From Moritella sp. Urea-trap-13 (GTDB lineage Bacteria; Pseudomonadota; Gammaproteobacteria; Enterobacterales; Moritellaceae), in the NCBI RefSeq assembly GCF_002836355.1, contig NZ_PJCA01000040.1, forward strand, positions 124,001 through 188,000: a DNA stretch of 64,000 nt, written 5' to 3'. A program made the translations under genes and the position numbers. The notes below the pieces were generated by a model that was not told the DNA's origin, did not search any database, and saw only the letters and a list, made by a program, of their open reading frames with translations. Shown piece after piece: positions 20,582-31,662 of this stretch (within the stretch, counting starts at the first letter, position 1; each line of letters starts with the position of its first letter).

Positions 20582-21607
20582 ATGAAAGCATTAGCAAAAT
20601 TAAAACCTGAACAAGGTATTTGGATGACAGATGTGGAAAAGCCAACGCTTGGCCACAATGACCTGTTAATTAAGATCCGTAAAACTGCAATTTGTGGTAC
20701 TGATATCCATATTTATAACTGGGATGAATGGTCACAAAAAACAATTCCAGTACCTATGGTTGTAGGCCATGAGTATGTGGGCGAAGTCGTTGGCATTGGC
20801 CAAGAAGTACGTGGTTTCACTTTAGGTGATCGTGTTTCTGGTGAAGGTCACATCACCTGTGGTCACTGTCGTAACTGTCGTGCGGGTCGCACACATTTAT
20901 GCCGTAACACTACAGGTGTTGGTGTTAACCGTGAAGGTGCATTTGCTGAATACCTAGTTATTCCTGCATTCAATGCATTTAAACTACCAGATGATGTTTC
21001 TGATGACATGGCTGCTATTTTTGACCCGTTTGGTAACGCTGTACACACGGCATTATCATTCGATGTTGTTGGTGAAGATGTATTAATCACCGGTGCTGGT
21101 CCAATCGGCATCATGGCTGCTGCAGTATGTAAGCACGTTGGCGCACGTAATGTTGTGATCACTGATGTGAATGAATATCGCTTAGACCTAGCACGTAAAA
21201 TGGGTGTTACTCGCGCTGTAAACGTAGCAACTGAATCACTTAAAGATGTGATGGACGAGCTGAAAATGACAGAAGGCTTCGATGTTGGTCTTGAAATGTC
21301 AGGCGTACCATCTGCATTTAGCGACATGCTAGATAAGATGAATCATGGCGGTAAAGTAGCCATGTTAGGTATTCCACCAAGCACGATGAGTATCGAGTGG
21401 GGCAATGTTATCTTTAAAGGTCTGGTAATTAAAGGTATCTACGGTCGTGAAATGTTTGAAACTTGGTATAAAATGGCTGCATTAATTCAGTCAGGTTTAG
21501 ATTTAACGCCAATCATTACCCATCACTTCCCAATTGATCAATTCCAAGAAGGTTTTGATATTATGCGTTCAGGCATGTCAGGTAAAGTTATCCTCGACTG
21601 GGCATAA
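20582..21607 (+). CDS. tdh: L-threonine 3-dehydrogenase (zinc, NAD)
   Basis: Oxidises threonine to 2-amino-3-oxobutyrate, which Kbl then cleaves. Starting at ATG 20582 gives 341 residues, exactly the E. coli length; an open extension back to 20540 adds 14 residues with no known counterpart. Catalytic zinc ligands are in [10 protein letters not shown] and GHEYVGEVV. The structural zinc cysteines are in [15 protein letters not shown] (about 93-107). The NAD fold motif is [15 protein letters not shown] (about 168-182). The order kbl-tdh and the terminator after tdh define a two-gene operon. Confidence 0.97.
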   Translation: MKALAKLKPEQGIWMTDVEKPTLGHNDLLIKIRKTAICGTDIHIYNWDEWSQKTIPVPMVVGHEYVGEVVGIGQEVRGFTLGDRVSGEGHITCGHCRNCRAGRTHLCRNTTGVGVNREGAFAEYLVIPAFNAFKLPDDVSDDMAAIFDPFGNAVHTALSFDVVGEDVLITGAGPIGIMAAAVCKHVGARNVVITDVNEYRLDLARKMGVTRAVNVATESLKDVMDELKMTEGFDVGLEMSGVPSAFSDMLDKMNHGGKVAMLGIPPSTMSIEWGNVIFKGLVIKGIYGREMFETWYKMAALIQSGLDLTPIITHHFPIDQFQEGFDIMRSGMSGKVILDWA

Positions 21608-21635
21608 TATAACGCTAATCACCTAGATTAACGCG

Positions 21636-22362
<727 letters not shown>

Positions 22363-22621
22363 TCTAGAATCGCGGGTTGGCCGTCAAATTCATTTTGTAA
22401 AAAGAAAGATCGCTGACGATTTAGTAGCGAACGGTTGGTTCTTGAACGTGTTATTTGACGTCGTGGTGATTTTATTTTTAATTTTGCTCTTTTCTTTAGC
22501 ATCATGCTTTCCTTTGATTTTCGCTGCCTAGTCCTAGGCGTTTTTTATCTTTATGTTCATTAACATACAGTAATATAAATAACTTGCACATGAAACTTTT
22601 ATGTCAGTTTTATGTGACTAT

Positions 22622-22639
22622 TGTGACAGCTGTGACAGC
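22622..22639 (+). repeat. Exact 9-bp tandem duplication
   Basis: TGTGACAGC twice in a row, with a further TGTGA just upstream, in the convergent gap between tadA and mltF. No function is visible. Confidence 0.8.
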
Positions 22640-22648
22640 GGATGAATG

Positions 22649-24112
22649 TTACTCTGCTGCACTGGTTTCCCATACTTGATTTGTTTTTGTGGAAATTTCA
22701 AGACCCACGTCACGGGCAACTTGTTCGGTCATGTTTATTTGTTCGTCAAACCAGCGCAAGCTATCGTAATATTTACGGATATTGCTGACATACTTCACCG
22801 CTTCATTCCCCCTTGCATAGCCAAAACGCGTATATTTATACCATTTACGTTGCTGTAATAACGGGATGATCGCTTTAACTTCAGTCCAGCTATTTTGATT
22901 ACCACCGAGTTTTGCGGTGATTTTCCGTGCATCAATTAAATGACTGTAACCAATATTATAGGCGGCTAAGGCAAACCAAGGTTTTTCATGTTCAGCAATG
23001 GTATCAGGCAGCCGGTTAATGAGCTTGGTTAAATAGGCAGCGCCCGCTCGTACACTTTGCGTCGCATCTATACGTGAGGTAACACCAAATTCTCTGGCAG
23101 TCGGCCAGGTCAACATCATCATGCCACGTACCCCAGTCGGCGATTTTGCTTTTGGATTCCAATGGGATTCTTGGTAACTGACAGCGGCGAGTAAGCGCCA
23201 ATCTAATTGACCTGCATGCTCACGAAATAAAGCCTCGTACTTAGGTAATTGTGAGTCCACCCGACGTAAGAAAGTACGGGTATCAACAAAATCAAAAGTA
23301 TCGATGTGGCCAAAGTACTTTTCTTGTAGTTGTTCCATCGATCCAGATATTTGCTGCAAGGTAAAAAAAGCCAGTACAGCATTGGCTATCGAATCATCGT
23401 CACTTTTGTCCATCATCCAAACCACATCAAGTTCATCCTCCAATACGAAGGCTTTATTTAGATGAGGGTAATAATATTGATGTTGAGACAAAGAGGTATC
23501 ATCAGCGATTGCGAGCTTGATGTTACCTTGTTCTAAATTACTGAATAAGATCTCTTCGTCAGGAAAGGTCTTATAAGTAATATTGAGTTCAGGGTTTTCA
23601 CGTTGCAGTTTTTGCACATATTCTTCATGGCTAGAGCTTTTTACCACATATATAGGATCTACAATTTGTTGTAGGTTGCGTGGTCTCAGGCTGCCTTTAC
23701 GGTAAATGAGTAATTGTTTTACTTCATAGTAGCTTGGGCCCATGCGGAAATCTTCGAGGCGGTTTTTGGTGCGGGTTAAACCTGCGGCTGATAACGCAAA
23801 GGGTTTCTTTCTAGTGGCTTCTGCTTCCTGCATACTTTTCAGTGAATGGTAAGGATGAATGATTAATTCCACACCGAGATAATCACTGAACTGTTTTAAT
23901 AATTCATATTCCAGACCAGCCGGTTTATTGCCTTCAATATAATAGTTAGAAGGGCCATAAATAGTTTTTACATGCAGTTCGCCCGCTGCTTGGATCTTTT
24001 CTAATTGGGTTCTGGTGTCTTGTTCTTGCATGCAGCCAGAAACGGCCACGCTTAAGATGAAGATCAAGCAAGGTTTAAAAAAGAGCTGTAAGCGTGCTAA
24101 AAATGTCTGCAA
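22649..24112 (-). CDS. mltF: Membrane-bound lytic murein transglycosylase F
   Basis: Cleaves peptidoglycan glycan strands with 1,6-anhydro product formation, from the periplasmic face of the outer membrane. The 487 residues compare with about 518 in E. coli. An N-terminal hydrophobic signal (about 8-26) with a lipobox-like VSGC is followed by a periplasmic solute-binding type 3 domain (about 40-270), then an SLT domain with catalytic Glu in SYQESHWNPKAKSPTGVRGMM (about residues 310-330) and AAYNIGYSHL. The start is TTG at 24112 with AAAAGG upstream; the nearby ATG is out of frame. It is divergent from purL, as in E. coli. Confidence 0.94.
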   Translation of the reverse strand: MQTFLARLQLFFKPCLIFILSVAVSGCMQEQDTRTQLEKIQAAGELHVKTIYGPSNYYIEGNKPAGLEYELLKQFSDYLGVELIIHPYHSLKSMQEAEATRKKPFALSAAGLTRTKNRLEDFRMGPSYYEVKQLLIYRKGSLRPRNLQQIVDPIYVVKSSSHEEYVQKLQRENPELNITYKTFPDEEILFSNLEQGNIKLAIADDTSLSQHQYYYPHLNKAFVLEDELDVVWMMDKSDDDSIANAVLAFFTLQQISGSMEQLQEKYFGHIDTFDFVDTRTFLRRVDSQLPKYEALFREHAGQLDWRLLAAVSYQESHWNPKAKSPTGVRGMMMLTWPTAREFGVTSRIDATQSVRAGAAYLTKLINRLPDTIAEHEKPWFALAAYNIGYSHLIDARKITAKLGGNQNSWTEVKAIIPLLQQRKWYKYTRFGYARGNEAVKYVSNIRKYYDSLRWFDEQINMTEQVARDVGLEISTKTNQVWETSAAE

Positions 24113-24322
24113 GTCATAACCTTTTAATATGAAGATATAAATATCTATATGAGATCTATCTTTATAGCGTTTTCGTTACCATTACACAATAGTTAATCAC
24201 TGTGAACTGTATAAAAACACAGGTGGTATCATTATGAAATGATAATGTTATCAGTACTGTTAATGATGTTATCGGCTAAGGCGCAAAAAAATTTATTAGT
24301 AAATGAACTTGTTGTTCATGTA

Positions 24323-24338
24323 ACGCTATCGTTATGGT
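24323..24338 (+). promoter_or_regulatory. PurR-like operator at the purL promoter
   Basis: ACGCTATCGTTATGGT agrees with the PurR consensus ANGCAANCGNTTNCNT at 8 of 11 fixed bases. It overlaps the -35 region of a promoter whose -10 is TATAAT at 24350-24355, so binding would block transcription. A palindrome ATGAAC-N5-GTTCAT lies just upstream at 24303-24319. Confidence 0.5.
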
Positions 24339-24400
24339 CATAATTTGCATATAATGGCCGGGATTTTTCCCCAGTAACCCTTATTAGTGAGAAAAAGTTA

Positions 24401-27400
24401 ATGCATATAATGCGAGGAGCGCCAGCGCTCTCTGAGTTTCGTACTAGCAAGCTAGTCGAACGATGTAATGATGTAGGATTATCGGATATAACAATTTACG
24501 CGGAGTACATCCATTTTGCCGATGTAACAACCCCGCTCAGTGACAAAGAACGGAGTGTCCTGGAAAAATTGTTGACCTACGGGCCAAGAATTACAGAGCA
24601 CGCTCCCGAAGGAACTCTCCTTCTCGTCACTCCTCGTCCCGGCACTATCTCTCCTTGGTCTTCTAAATCTACCGACATCGCAATCAACTGCGGTCTTGCT
24701 AACGTAAAACGTCTTGAACGTGGCATCGCTTACTACCTCTCTTCATCTACACCACTTACACCAACCCAACTACAAACTGCTGCAAGCCTAATGCACGACC
24801 GTATGATGGAAACTGTATTTGACTGTCTAGATGCAGCGGAACAATTATTTGTTCAAGCACAAGCGCGCCCATTGAAGTCTGTTGATATCTTAGCGGGTGG
24901 CCGTGAGGCACTTGTTGATGCGAACGTTAAATTAGGTTTAGCACTGGCTGAAGATGAAATAGATTATTTGATTGCCAGCTTTACGCAGTTAAAACGTAAT
25001 CCAAATGACATCGAATTAATGATGTTTGCCCAAGCAAACTCAGAGCATTGTCGTCATAAGATTTTTAATGCGGATTGGACTATTGATGGCCAAGACCAAG
25101 AGAAATCATTATTCAAGATGATTAAGAACACCTTCGAGCAAACGGGTGATCATGTTTTATCTGCATATAAAGATAATGCTTCTGTTATGGAAGGTTCAAA
25201 AGCCGGCCGTTTCTTCCCTGATCCACAAACGCAGCAGTATGAATATCATCAAGAAGATATTCAGATCCTGATGAAAGTTGAGACTCACAATCACCCAACC
25301 GCAATCTCTCCTTGGCCTGGTGCCGCGACAGGTTCTGGTGGTGAAATTCGTGATGAAGGCGCAACGGGTCGTGGTTCGAAACCTAAAGCAGGCTTAGTTG
25401 GTTTCAGCGTATCTAATTTACGTATTCCAGCATTTGAACAACCGTGGGAAACCGACTTTGGTAAACCAGGTCGTATCGTTAGTGCATTAGACATTATGCT
25501 AGAAGGCCCACTTGGTGGCGCAGCATTTAATAACGAATTTGGTCGTCCTAACCTATTAGGTTATTTCCGTACTTATGAAGCTGAAGTTAACAGCCATAAC
25601 GGTGTGGAAATACGTGGTTACCACAAGCCTATTATGCTTGCGGGTGGACTCGGTAATATCCGTGACCAACACGTACAAAAAGGTGATATCCCAGTAGGCG
25701 CGAAACTTATCGCACTGGGTGGTCCGGCAATGAACATTGGTTTAGGTGGCAGTGCTGCTTCATCAATGGATTCAGGTCAATCACACGAAGATTTAGATTT
25801 TGCTTCGGTACAACGTGAAAATCCAGAAATGGAACGCCGTTGTCAGGAAGTTATCGACCGTTGTTGGCAGATGGGTGAAGACAATCCAATTGCCTTCATT
25901 CACGATGTGGGCGCGGGCGGTTTATCCAACGCATTCCCTGAACTTGTACATGACGGTGGTCGTGGTGCTAAGTTTGAATTACGTGATATTAACAACGATG
26001 AACCAGGCATGTCACCGCTTGAGATTTGGTGTAATGAATCACAAGAACGTTACGTTATGGCTGTAGCACCTGAAAATCTTGCTACATTCGAAGCGATCTG
26101 TAAGCGTGAACGTACGCCATTCTCTGTGGTTGGTGTCGCGACTGAAGAGTTGCATTTGACTGTAACGGATTCGTTATTAGACGAAACGCCGATTGATATG
26201 CCAATGGAAGTATTATTAGGTAAAGCACCTAAGATGCACCGTGACGCAACAACGCTAGTGACTGAAGGTCAAGCATTAGACTTTACTGGTATTACCGTTA
26301 AAGATGCGTCAGAACGTTTATTACGTTTACCGGCAATTGCTGAAAAGACTTTCTTGATCACCATCGGTGACCGCTCGGTAACGGGCTTAGTTGCACGTGA
26401 CCAAATGGTTGGTCCTTGGCAGGTTCCGGTTGCGGATTGTGCAGTAACAGCAGCAAGTTTTGATACTTACGCTGGTGAAGCAATGGCAATTGGTGAACGT
26501 ACGCCACTAGCCTTGTTAAACTTCCCTGCATCAAGCCGTATGGCTGTTGCTGAAGCATTAACAAACATTGCAGCAACAGAAATTGGCGATTTAACCCGTA
26601 TTAACCTTTCTGCTAACTGGATGTCTGCAGCGGGTCACCCAGGTGAAGATGCTGGTTTATACGCGGCTGTTAAAGCGGTTGGTGAAGAACTTTGTCCTGA
26701 ATTGAACCTGACTATTCCAGTAGGTAAAGATTCAATGTCAATGAAGACGCGCTGGGAAGATAACGGTGAAAACAAAGAAGTTATCTCACCATTATCACTG
26801 ATTATTACGGCGTTCGGTCGTGTGACTGACGTACGTAAAACGGTCACTCCACAGCTACGTACTGACAAAGGCGCGACAGACCTCATCCTTATCGATTTAG
26901 GTAATGGTCAAAACCGTCTAGGTGCATCTTCATTAGCACAAGTATACAAGCAACTGGGTCAACATACACCAGATGTGGATAGCTCAGAGCAGCTGAAAGG
27001 CTTCTTCGATGCAATGCAAGTATTAGTGAAAGAGCAATCTTTACTGGCTTATCATGACCGTAGTGACGGTGGTTTATTCTCAACAATTACAGAGATGGCA
27101 TTTGCTGGTCACTGTGGTGTTGATGTTGAACTTGATATGCTCGGTACGGATGATCTTGCTGCACTTTACTCAGAAGAGTTAGGCGCAGTTATCCAAGTTT
27201 CTGCAGCAATGAAAGAACAAGTACTGACAACTTTAGCAGGCCACGGTCTTGCTGCATGTTGTCATGTAATTGGTTCTACAAATGCAGATGACATGGTGCG
27301 TTTCACGCGTAATGGCGCAAACGTATTAGCTGAAAGCCGTACTTACTTCCGTGCAATTTGGGCTGAAACAACCCTTAAAATGCAAGCTCTGCGTGACAAC

Positions 27401-28294
27401 CCAAGTTGTGCACAGCAAGAGTTCGATCTTAAACTTGATGTGAAAGACCCTGGTCTTAACGTTAACTTAAGCTTCGACGTCAACGAAGATATTGCCGCTC
27501 CTTACATCATGACAGGTGTACAGCCTAAAATGGCGATTTTACGTGAGCAGGGTGTAAACTCGCAAACGGAAATGGCGGCTGCATTTGATCGTGCTGGCTT
27601 TGCTGCTCAAGATATTCACATGAGTGATATTCTTAGTGGTCGCGTTAACCTTGAAGACTTCGCTGGCCTTGCCGCTTGTGGTGGTTTCTCTTACGGTGAC
27701 GTACTGGGTGCGGGTGAAGGTTGGGCTAAATCAATCTTATTCAACCCACAAGCACGCGACCAGTTCGCGGCTTTCTTCGCACGTGAAGACAGCTTCTCAC
27801 TGGGTGTATGTAATGGTTGTCAGATGTTATCTAACTTGGGTGAACTTATCCCAGGTTCAGAATTATGGCCACGTTTCGTGACTAACCAATCGGAACGTTT
27901 TGAAGCACGTTTCAGCTTAGTTGAAGTACCGAAAAATCCGTCATTATTCTTAGGTAACATGGCTGGTTCAAGAATGCCTATCGCTGTATCTCACGGTGAA
28001 GGTCGTATTGAATTACGCGATGATGCCCATCTGCAAGCACTGAGTAACAGTGGTACAGTGGCTCTTAACTTCGTTGACAACTACGGTCAACCAACGACGC
28101 AATACCCATCAAATCCAAATGGTTCGCCATTAGGTATTACTGGCTTAACAACCACAGATGGTCGCGTAACTATCATGATGCCGCATCCGGAACGTGTATT
28201 CCGTACTGTGAGCAACTCATGGCATCCAGAAGAATGGGGTGAAGATAGCCCATGGATGCGTATGTTCCGTAATGCGCGCGTTAACTTAGGTTAA
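24401..28294 (+). CDS. purL: Phosphoribosylformylglycinamidine synthase
   Basis: Converts FGAR, glutamine and ATP to FGAM, the fourth step of purine synthesis. The 1297 residues match the large single-chain type (E. coli 1295). The N-terminus ([11 protein letters not shown]) matches the start. The PurL synthetase core includes [18 protein letters not shown] (about 206-223), [34 protein letters not shown]-like glycine loops, and VGKDSMSM near 770. The C-terminal glutamine amidotransferase has the nucleophile in GVCNGCQM (about residue 1138) and PHPERVFR. A -10 element (TATAAT, 24350) and a PurR-like site precede it. A short palindrome (GAGCGC-CA-GCGCTC, 24417-24430) lies in the first codons. 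Confidence 0.98.
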   Translation: MHIMRGAPALSEFRTSKLVERCNDVGLSDITIYAEYIHFADVTTPLSDKERSVLEKLLTYGPRITEHAPEGTLLLVTPRPGTISPWSSKSTDIAINCGLANVKRLERGIAYYLSSSTPLTPTQLQTAASLMHDRMMETVFDCLDAAEQLFVQAQARPLKSVDILAGGREALVDANVKLGLALAEDEIDYLIASFTQLKRNPNDIELMMFAQANSEHCRHKIFNADWTIDGQDQEKSLFKMIKNTFEQTGDHVLSAYKDNASVMEGSKAGRFFPDPQTQQYEYHQEDIQILMKVETHNHPTAISPWPGAATGSGGEIRDEGATGRGSKPKAGLVGFSVSNLRIPAFEQPWETDFGKPGRIVSALDIMLEGPLGGAAFNNEFGRPNLLGYFRTYEAEVNSHNGVEIRGYHKPIMLAGGLGNIRDQHVQKGDIPVGAKLIALGGPAMNIGLGGSAASSMDSGQSHEDLDFASVQRENPEMERRCQEVIDRCWQMGEDNPIAFIHDVGAGGLSNAFPELVHDGGRGAKFELRDINNDEPGMSPLEIWCNESQERYVMAVAPENLATFEAICKRERTPFSVVGVATEELHLTVTDSLLDETPIDMPMEVLLGKAPKMHRDATTLVTEGQALDFTGITVKDASERLLRLPAIAEKTFLITIGDRSVTGLVARDQMVGPWQVPVADCAVTAASFDTYAGEAMAIGERTPLALLNFPASSRMAVAEALTNIAATEIGDLTRINLSANWMSAAGHPGEDAGLYAAVKAVGEELCPELNLTIPVGKDSMSMKTRWEDNGENKEVISPLSLIITAFGRVTDVRKTVTPQLRTDKGATDLILIDLGNGQNRLGASSLAQVYKQLGQHTPDVDSSEQLKGFFDAMQVLVKEQSLLAYHDRSDGGLFSTITEMAFAGHCGVDVELDMLGTDDLAALYSEELGAVIQVSAAMKEQVLTTLAGHGLAACCHVIGSTNADDMVRFTRNGANVLAESRTYFRAIWAETTLKMQALRDNPSCAQQEFDLKLDVKDPGLNVNLSFDVNEDIAAPYIMTGVQPKMAILREQGVNSQTEMAAAFDRAGFAAQDIHMSDILSGRVNLEDFAGLAACGGFSYGDVLGAGEGWAKSILFNPQARDQFAAFFAREDSFSLGVCNGCQMLSNLGELIPGSELWPRFVTNQSERFEARFSLVEVPKNPSLFLGNMAGSRMPIAVSHGEGRIELRDDAHLQALSNSGTVALNFVDNYGQPTTQYPSNPNGSPLGITGLTTTDGRVTIMMPHPERVFRTVSNSWHPEEWGEDSPWMRMFRNARVNLG

Positions 28295-28324
28295 TAGTTT
28301 AGGTTAATAGCTTAGGCTAATAAG
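28286..28324 (+). repeat. Three 13-bp tandem copies across the purL stop
   Basis: TTAGGTTAATAGT, TTAGGTTAATAGC and TTAGGCTAATAAG follow one another; the first copy contains the last purL codons and its TAA stop. It looks like a recent duplication followed by drift. Confidence 0.8.
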
Positions 28325-28372
28325 GCTTAAATTAAGCGTTTAAGTTACTCGTCATTCGGTTGATGTGTTAAT

Positions 28373-28408
28373 AAAAAAAGGTCGCAATTATTGCGGCCTT
28401 TTTTTTGC
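28373..28408 (+). terminator. Intrinsic terminator after purL
   Basis: A run, stem AAGGTCGCAA / TTGCGGCCTT with one T-G pair, then eight T residues. Confidence 0.92.
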
Positions 28409-28565
28409 ATTTTATCCGTACTATATTGATGATGCGCTTTTTGCTTTGCATCATAGCAAGGTTGTTTAATAAGTGATTTTAACCCTATGAAATTATATCT
28501 ATGTTTAATTGTGCTATAGTCTCGATTGTCGTCGTCAATATATTAATTTATGAGTAGGAAGGATA

Positions 28566-29450
28566 ATGGGTCAGTCACAAGGTTTATTATTATTTAAATT
28601 GAATCTGCAGCAGAAGTTTGCGATTGGTACCTTGAAAGTACAAGAGATTGTGCCTTCTACACGTCTGTATTCGTTACCAGGTTCTCACCCTATGGTCATG
28701 GGCGCAGCGACGCTACGTGGTCGAACTATTCCTATTATTGATATGGCGAGTGCGGTAGGTTACCGCCCAGTCACGAAAGAAGAATACGATTCGTGTAATA
28801 TTATTATTACCGACTGTAGTCGTCAGATAGTTGGTTTCTTGGTACGTCATATCGACAAGATCATGGAGTGTAGCTGGAAAGATATTTCAGCACCGAGCCC
28901 TACGCTTGGTTGTAATATTTACACTACTGGCGTCATGGAGCTAGAAGGGAAATTAGTGCAATTGATGGACGTAGAACGTTTGTTAGCTGATATTTACCCT
29001 GATGATGCGAATGTCGAATTACCTCAGTTCACGGCCGCAGAGCTTGAAGAGTTACGTAATAAAGAGATCCTTGTGGTCGATGATTCAATGGTTGCTCGTA
29101 ATCAACTTGCTAGCGCGCTAGATGCTGCTGGGATCCATTATCAAGTATCTAAAAATGGTCAAGATGCGCTAACTACCATGCAATCGGCTGTTGAATCGGG
29201 TAAGCCAATTGATGTCTTGGTGAGTGATATTGAAATGCCTGGACTCGATGGTTATGAAGTGGCATTTGAAGTGCGTAGTACGCCTAATGTATCGGCGACT
29301 TATATTATTTTACATACGTCATTATCCAGCGCAATTAGTACCGAACGTGCCCAGCAAATTGGTGCCGACGAAGCGCTAACTAAATTTGATGCCAGTGAGT
29401 TAATGCAAGCTATTTTACGTGGTGTAAAAGGTCGCGAAAATATTACTTAA
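28566..29450 (+). CDS. cheV: Chemotaxis coupling protein CheV (CheW-REC)
   Basis: Couples chemoreceptors to the CheA kinase and tunes signalling through phosphorylation of its own receiver domain. The N-terminal CheW-like domain (about 1-150) includes ATLRGRTIPIIDMA. The C-terminal receiver (about 168-290) includes EILVVDDSMVARNQL, phospho-acceptor Asp in VSDIEMPGLDGYE (about 221), and a Lys in the ALTKFD motif. The 294 residues are usual for the family. AAGGA precedes the ATG. It is a stand-alone gene: no other chemotaxis gene is in the window. Confidence 0.93.
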   Translation: MGQSQGLLLFKLNLQQKFAIGTLKVQEIVPSTRLYSLPGSHPMVMGAATLRGRTIPIIDMASAVGYRPVTKEEYDSCNIIITDCSRQIVGFLVRHIDKIMECSWKDISAPSPTLGCNIYTTGVMELEGKLVQLMDVERLLADIYPDDANVELPQFTAAELEELRNKEILVVDDSMVARNQLASALDAAGIHYQVSKNGQDALTTMQSAVESGKPIDVLVSDIEMPGLDGYEVAFEVRSTPNVSATYIILHTSLSSAISTERAQQIGADEALTKFDASELMQAILRGVKGRENIT

Positions 29451-29500
29451 TGTAATATAAAAATGTGAGAATGTTGATATTACATTTTTATACAGAAATA

Positions 29501-29528
29501 AAAAAAAGCGCTAATAAGCGCTTTTTTT
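29501..29528. terminator. Bidirectional terminator between cheV and arcA
   Basis: Seven A residues, AGCGCT / AGCGCT palindromic stem, then seven T residues. It lies between convergent genes and can serve both strands. Confidence 0.92.
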
Positions 29529-29561
29529 GTATCTGTCATTCATTGCTGAGCGGTTTGTTGC

Positions 29562-30278
29562 TTAGCTTAATTCACCGCAAAAACGGTAACCTTCACCGTG
29601 GATTGTCGCGATGATTTCTGGCGTATCTGCAATGCTTTCAAAATGCTTACGGATACGACGAATCGTTACATCAACAGTACGATCGTGTGGTTTCAATTCT
29701 CGGCCTGTCATTTTTTTCAATAACATTGCACGTGTTTGAATTTTACCTGGGTTTTCTACGAAGTGTAGCATCGCACGGAATTCACTACGTGGTAGTTTAA
29801 ATGAATCATCCAGCGGACTAATTAAAGAACGGCTGTTGATATTTAAACGCCAGCCATTGAATTCATATTCTTCAATGATGGCTTTTTCTTCGTCTGCTAC
29901 AGGCAACTTAGTAAAAGTACGGCCAAGTAGGTTACGCGCACGGATAGTTAATTCACGTGGGTTAAATGGCTTGGTAATGTAATCGTCAGCACCAATTTCT
30001 AGACCTAAAATCTTGTCAACTTCATTGTCGCGACCAGTTAAAAACATCAGAGCTACATTATGTTTGTCACGTAGTTCACGTGCTAACAATAAGCCATTTT
30101 TACCTGGAAGGTTAATATCCATGATTACCAAGCTGATCGGATTATTGGCAATGATCTCATACATTTCATCGCCGTTACTTGCTTCATGTACTGAATAGCC
30201 TTCAGCTTCGAAGATGCTTTTTAGGGTGTTACGTGTAACGAGTTCATCTTCTACGATAAGAATGTTTGGGGTTTGCAT
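29562..30278 (-). CDS. arcA: Aerobic respiration response regulator ArcA
   Basis: Response regulator of the ArcB/ArcA system, which represses aerobic TCA and respiratory genes when the quinone pool is reduced. The 238 residues equal the E. coli length. The receiver domain has the acidic pocket (VEDE, residues 9-12), phospho-acceptor Asp54 in [12 protein letters not shown] and Lys in [10 protein letters not shown]. The C-terminal winged helix (about 135-235) includes [14 protein letters not shown] and [14 protein letters not shown] perfect FNR box lies 234 bases upstream of its start, matching known FNR control of arcA in E. coli. Confidence 0.97.
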   Translation of the reverse strand: MQTPNILIVEDELVTRNTLKSIFEAEGYSVHEASNGDEMYEIIANNPISLVIMDINLPGKNGLLLARELRDKHNVALMFLTGRDNEVDKILGLEIGADDYITKPFNPRELTIRARNLLGRTFTKLPVADEEKAIIEEYEFNGWRLNINSRSLISPLDDSFKLPRSEFRAMLHFVENPGKIQTRAMLLKKMTGRELKPHDRTVDVTIRRIRKHFESIADTPEIIATIHGEGYRFCGELS

Positions 30279-30511
30279 AAACGTACCTAGTTCCGCTTTG
30301 GATCAAATAGTGCCCTGTTAATTGATAGAGTATCTACGCAATTAACTCAGGAGTAAGAGTAATACATCCATGAAATATAAGACTATTTATCTAAAACAGC
30401 GAGCTGCGGCAGAATATCTAGTTTTATGGCTTCCTTAACTATAGGATTATATGTTATTAACAGCCGCATAACAACCTAATGTAATTATGTTACGTAATAA
30501 CTAAACATGAT

Positions 30512-30525
30512 TTGATATTTATCAA
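30512..30525 (-). promoter_or_regulatory. Perfect FNR box upstream of arcA
   Basis: TTGATATTTATCAA fits TTGAT-N4-ATCAA at all ten fixed positions and is palindromic, so it reads the same for arcA on the minus strand. FNR activation of arcA is established in E. coli. The 234-base distance to the start codon implies a long leader or a distal promoter. Confidence 0.7.
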
Positions 30526-30849
30526 TTAACCCTCATTGGTTATATTTTAGTTAAATAAGGTGGTTACAAAGTAAGGCTTAATTAATTATAGTAACTAAGC
30601 ATTATATTTCATAGTTGTTTAAAGTATATAAATCAATCTGTTACATTGATAATGTTAATTTTTCAGGTTGTTTAACAGCGGTATCAATGAGGCTAAATCC
30701 AGTACATATTTACCGATGAAGCCTGTTGATAACGGCTATTTAAGATAAAAAAAATTTCATTAATCTAATTTTGGCTCCGGATTCGTATCCATTTATGCCT
30801 GTACTGCTGGTTTATAGTGCTTATTTGCACAGTTTATCGATATAAATAG

Positions 30850-30914
30850 AGTGCTGTATTATTTATTTTCAGCGACTTATTTTGGAGTGTCAAAATAAGC
30901 GTTGCAAAAGCACT
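30850..30914 (+). other. Nested stem-loop in the arcA-rraA gap
   Basis: An outer stem AGTGCT / AGCACT encloses a perfect inner 9-bp stem CTTATTTTG / CAAAATAAG with a 6-base loop. It has no T run on either strand, so it is not a normal terminator. It could be an operator pair or part of a structured RNA. Confidence 0.45.
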
Positions 30915-31030
30915 ATTTAATTCGTAAAAATGTAATCAAATTACAACTTGGTAAGTTTTATTGAGACAGAATTATCTATGTATGGACTTTGTTAATTAAT
31001 TATAGATTGGAATAATTGATCTGCGCTAAT

Positions 31031-31159
31031 ATGTTAGTAATTGTAGTTAATTTTGCAGTTATTAACGAATTAGACAGTATTACTATTAATGAATTAGACA
31101 AGATTGCTATGGGATTGTCAGCTATCAACAATAACGACGCTAAGGATGGACTATGTTAG
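31031..31159 (+). CDS. Possible 42-codon leader frame overlapping rraA
   Basis: The open frame starts MLVIVVNFAV, contains two NELDxI repeats encoded by the 24-bp duplication (TINELDKIAM in the second copy), and ends with TAG overlapping the first codons of rraA (ATGTTAG). The end-to-start overlap would allow translational coupling. Against it: no ribosome site before its ATG and an AT-rich setting where open frames arise by chance. I cannot name a product. Confidence 0.25.
   Translation: MLVIVVNFAVINELDSITINELDKIAMGLSAINNNDAKDGLC
31061..31108 (+). repeat. 24-bp tandem duplication before rraA
   Basis: Two adjacent 24-base units (ATTAACGAATTAGACAG... and ATTAATGAATTAGACAA...) agree at 20 of 24 positions. 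The unit is a multiple of three and is in frame with the possible leader frame. Confidence 0.8.
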
Positions 31160-31632
31160 ACCTATTACCCGATCTGTGTGATCAACATTTCGATAAATTA
31201 TCCGTGATGGACCCTATTTTCCAAAGTTATGGTAAAGCGACTATTTTTAGTGGCCAAGCCGTTACGGTTAAATGTTTTGAAGATAACTCTTTGGTAAAAG
31301 AACTCGCTGCCACATCAGGGCAAGGACGTATTTTAGTGATTGATGGTGGTGGCTCGACACGGCGTGCCTTGCTGGGCGATATGATTGCTGAAAATGCAGT
31401 CAGTAATGGCTGGGCTGGGTTTGTAATTTATGGTGCGATTAGAGATGTTGCTACGATTAATACATTGGAGCTTGGTGTTAAAGCGATCACAGCTTGTCCG
31501 GTTAAAACTGAAAAGCGTGGTTTAGGCGATGCAGGTATCGATTTACAATTTGCCGGTGTGAGCATTGCAGAAGGTGATTATATCTATGCTGATTTAAACG
31601 GTGTTGTGGTCGCGAAAGAACCCTTGCTGTAA
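31153..31632 (+). CDS. rraA: Ribonuclease E activity regulator A
   Basis: Binds RNase E and lowers its activity, changing the stability of many mRNAs. The 159 residues compare with 161 in E. coli. The start MLDLLPDLCDQ, the glycine-rich LVIDGGGSTRRALLGDMIAENA (about 64-85), GFVIYGAIRD and the C-terminal YADLNGVVVA are typical. AAGGA lies before the ATG. Distant relatives are HMG/CHA aldolases, but the length and overall match favour RraA. In E. coli rraA follows menA; menA is not next to it here. Confidence 0.93.
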   Translation: MLDLLPDLCDQHFDKLSVMDPIFQSYGKATIFSGQAVTVKCFEDNSLVKELAATSGQGRILVIDGGGSTRRALLGDMIAENAVSNGWAGFVIYGAIRDVATINTLELGVKAITACPVKTEKRGLGDAGIDLQFAGVSIAEGDYIYADLNGVVVAKEPLL

Positions 31633-31662
31633 CTAGCTATCTATATTCATCTATAGCTATCT

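Larger units (their letters stand above)
30279..31152 (+). other. 874-base structured gap between arcA and rraA
   Basis: This is the longest stretch without a clear gene. From left to right it holds the arcA leader, an FNR box (30512-30525), a GTGC-TTATTT-GCAC hairpin (30817-30830), a larger nested stem-loop (30850-30914), and a 24-bp tandem duplication inside a 42-codon open frame (31031-31159) that runs into rraA. The base composition is very AT-rich. An unannotated small RNA could be present, but no clear terminator with a T run was found. Confidence 0.6.

Noticed and set aside
22646-22858. Plus-strand frame opposite the mltF 3' end
   Set aside because: It is fully antisense to a well-supported gene and has no ribosome site or recognisable motif.
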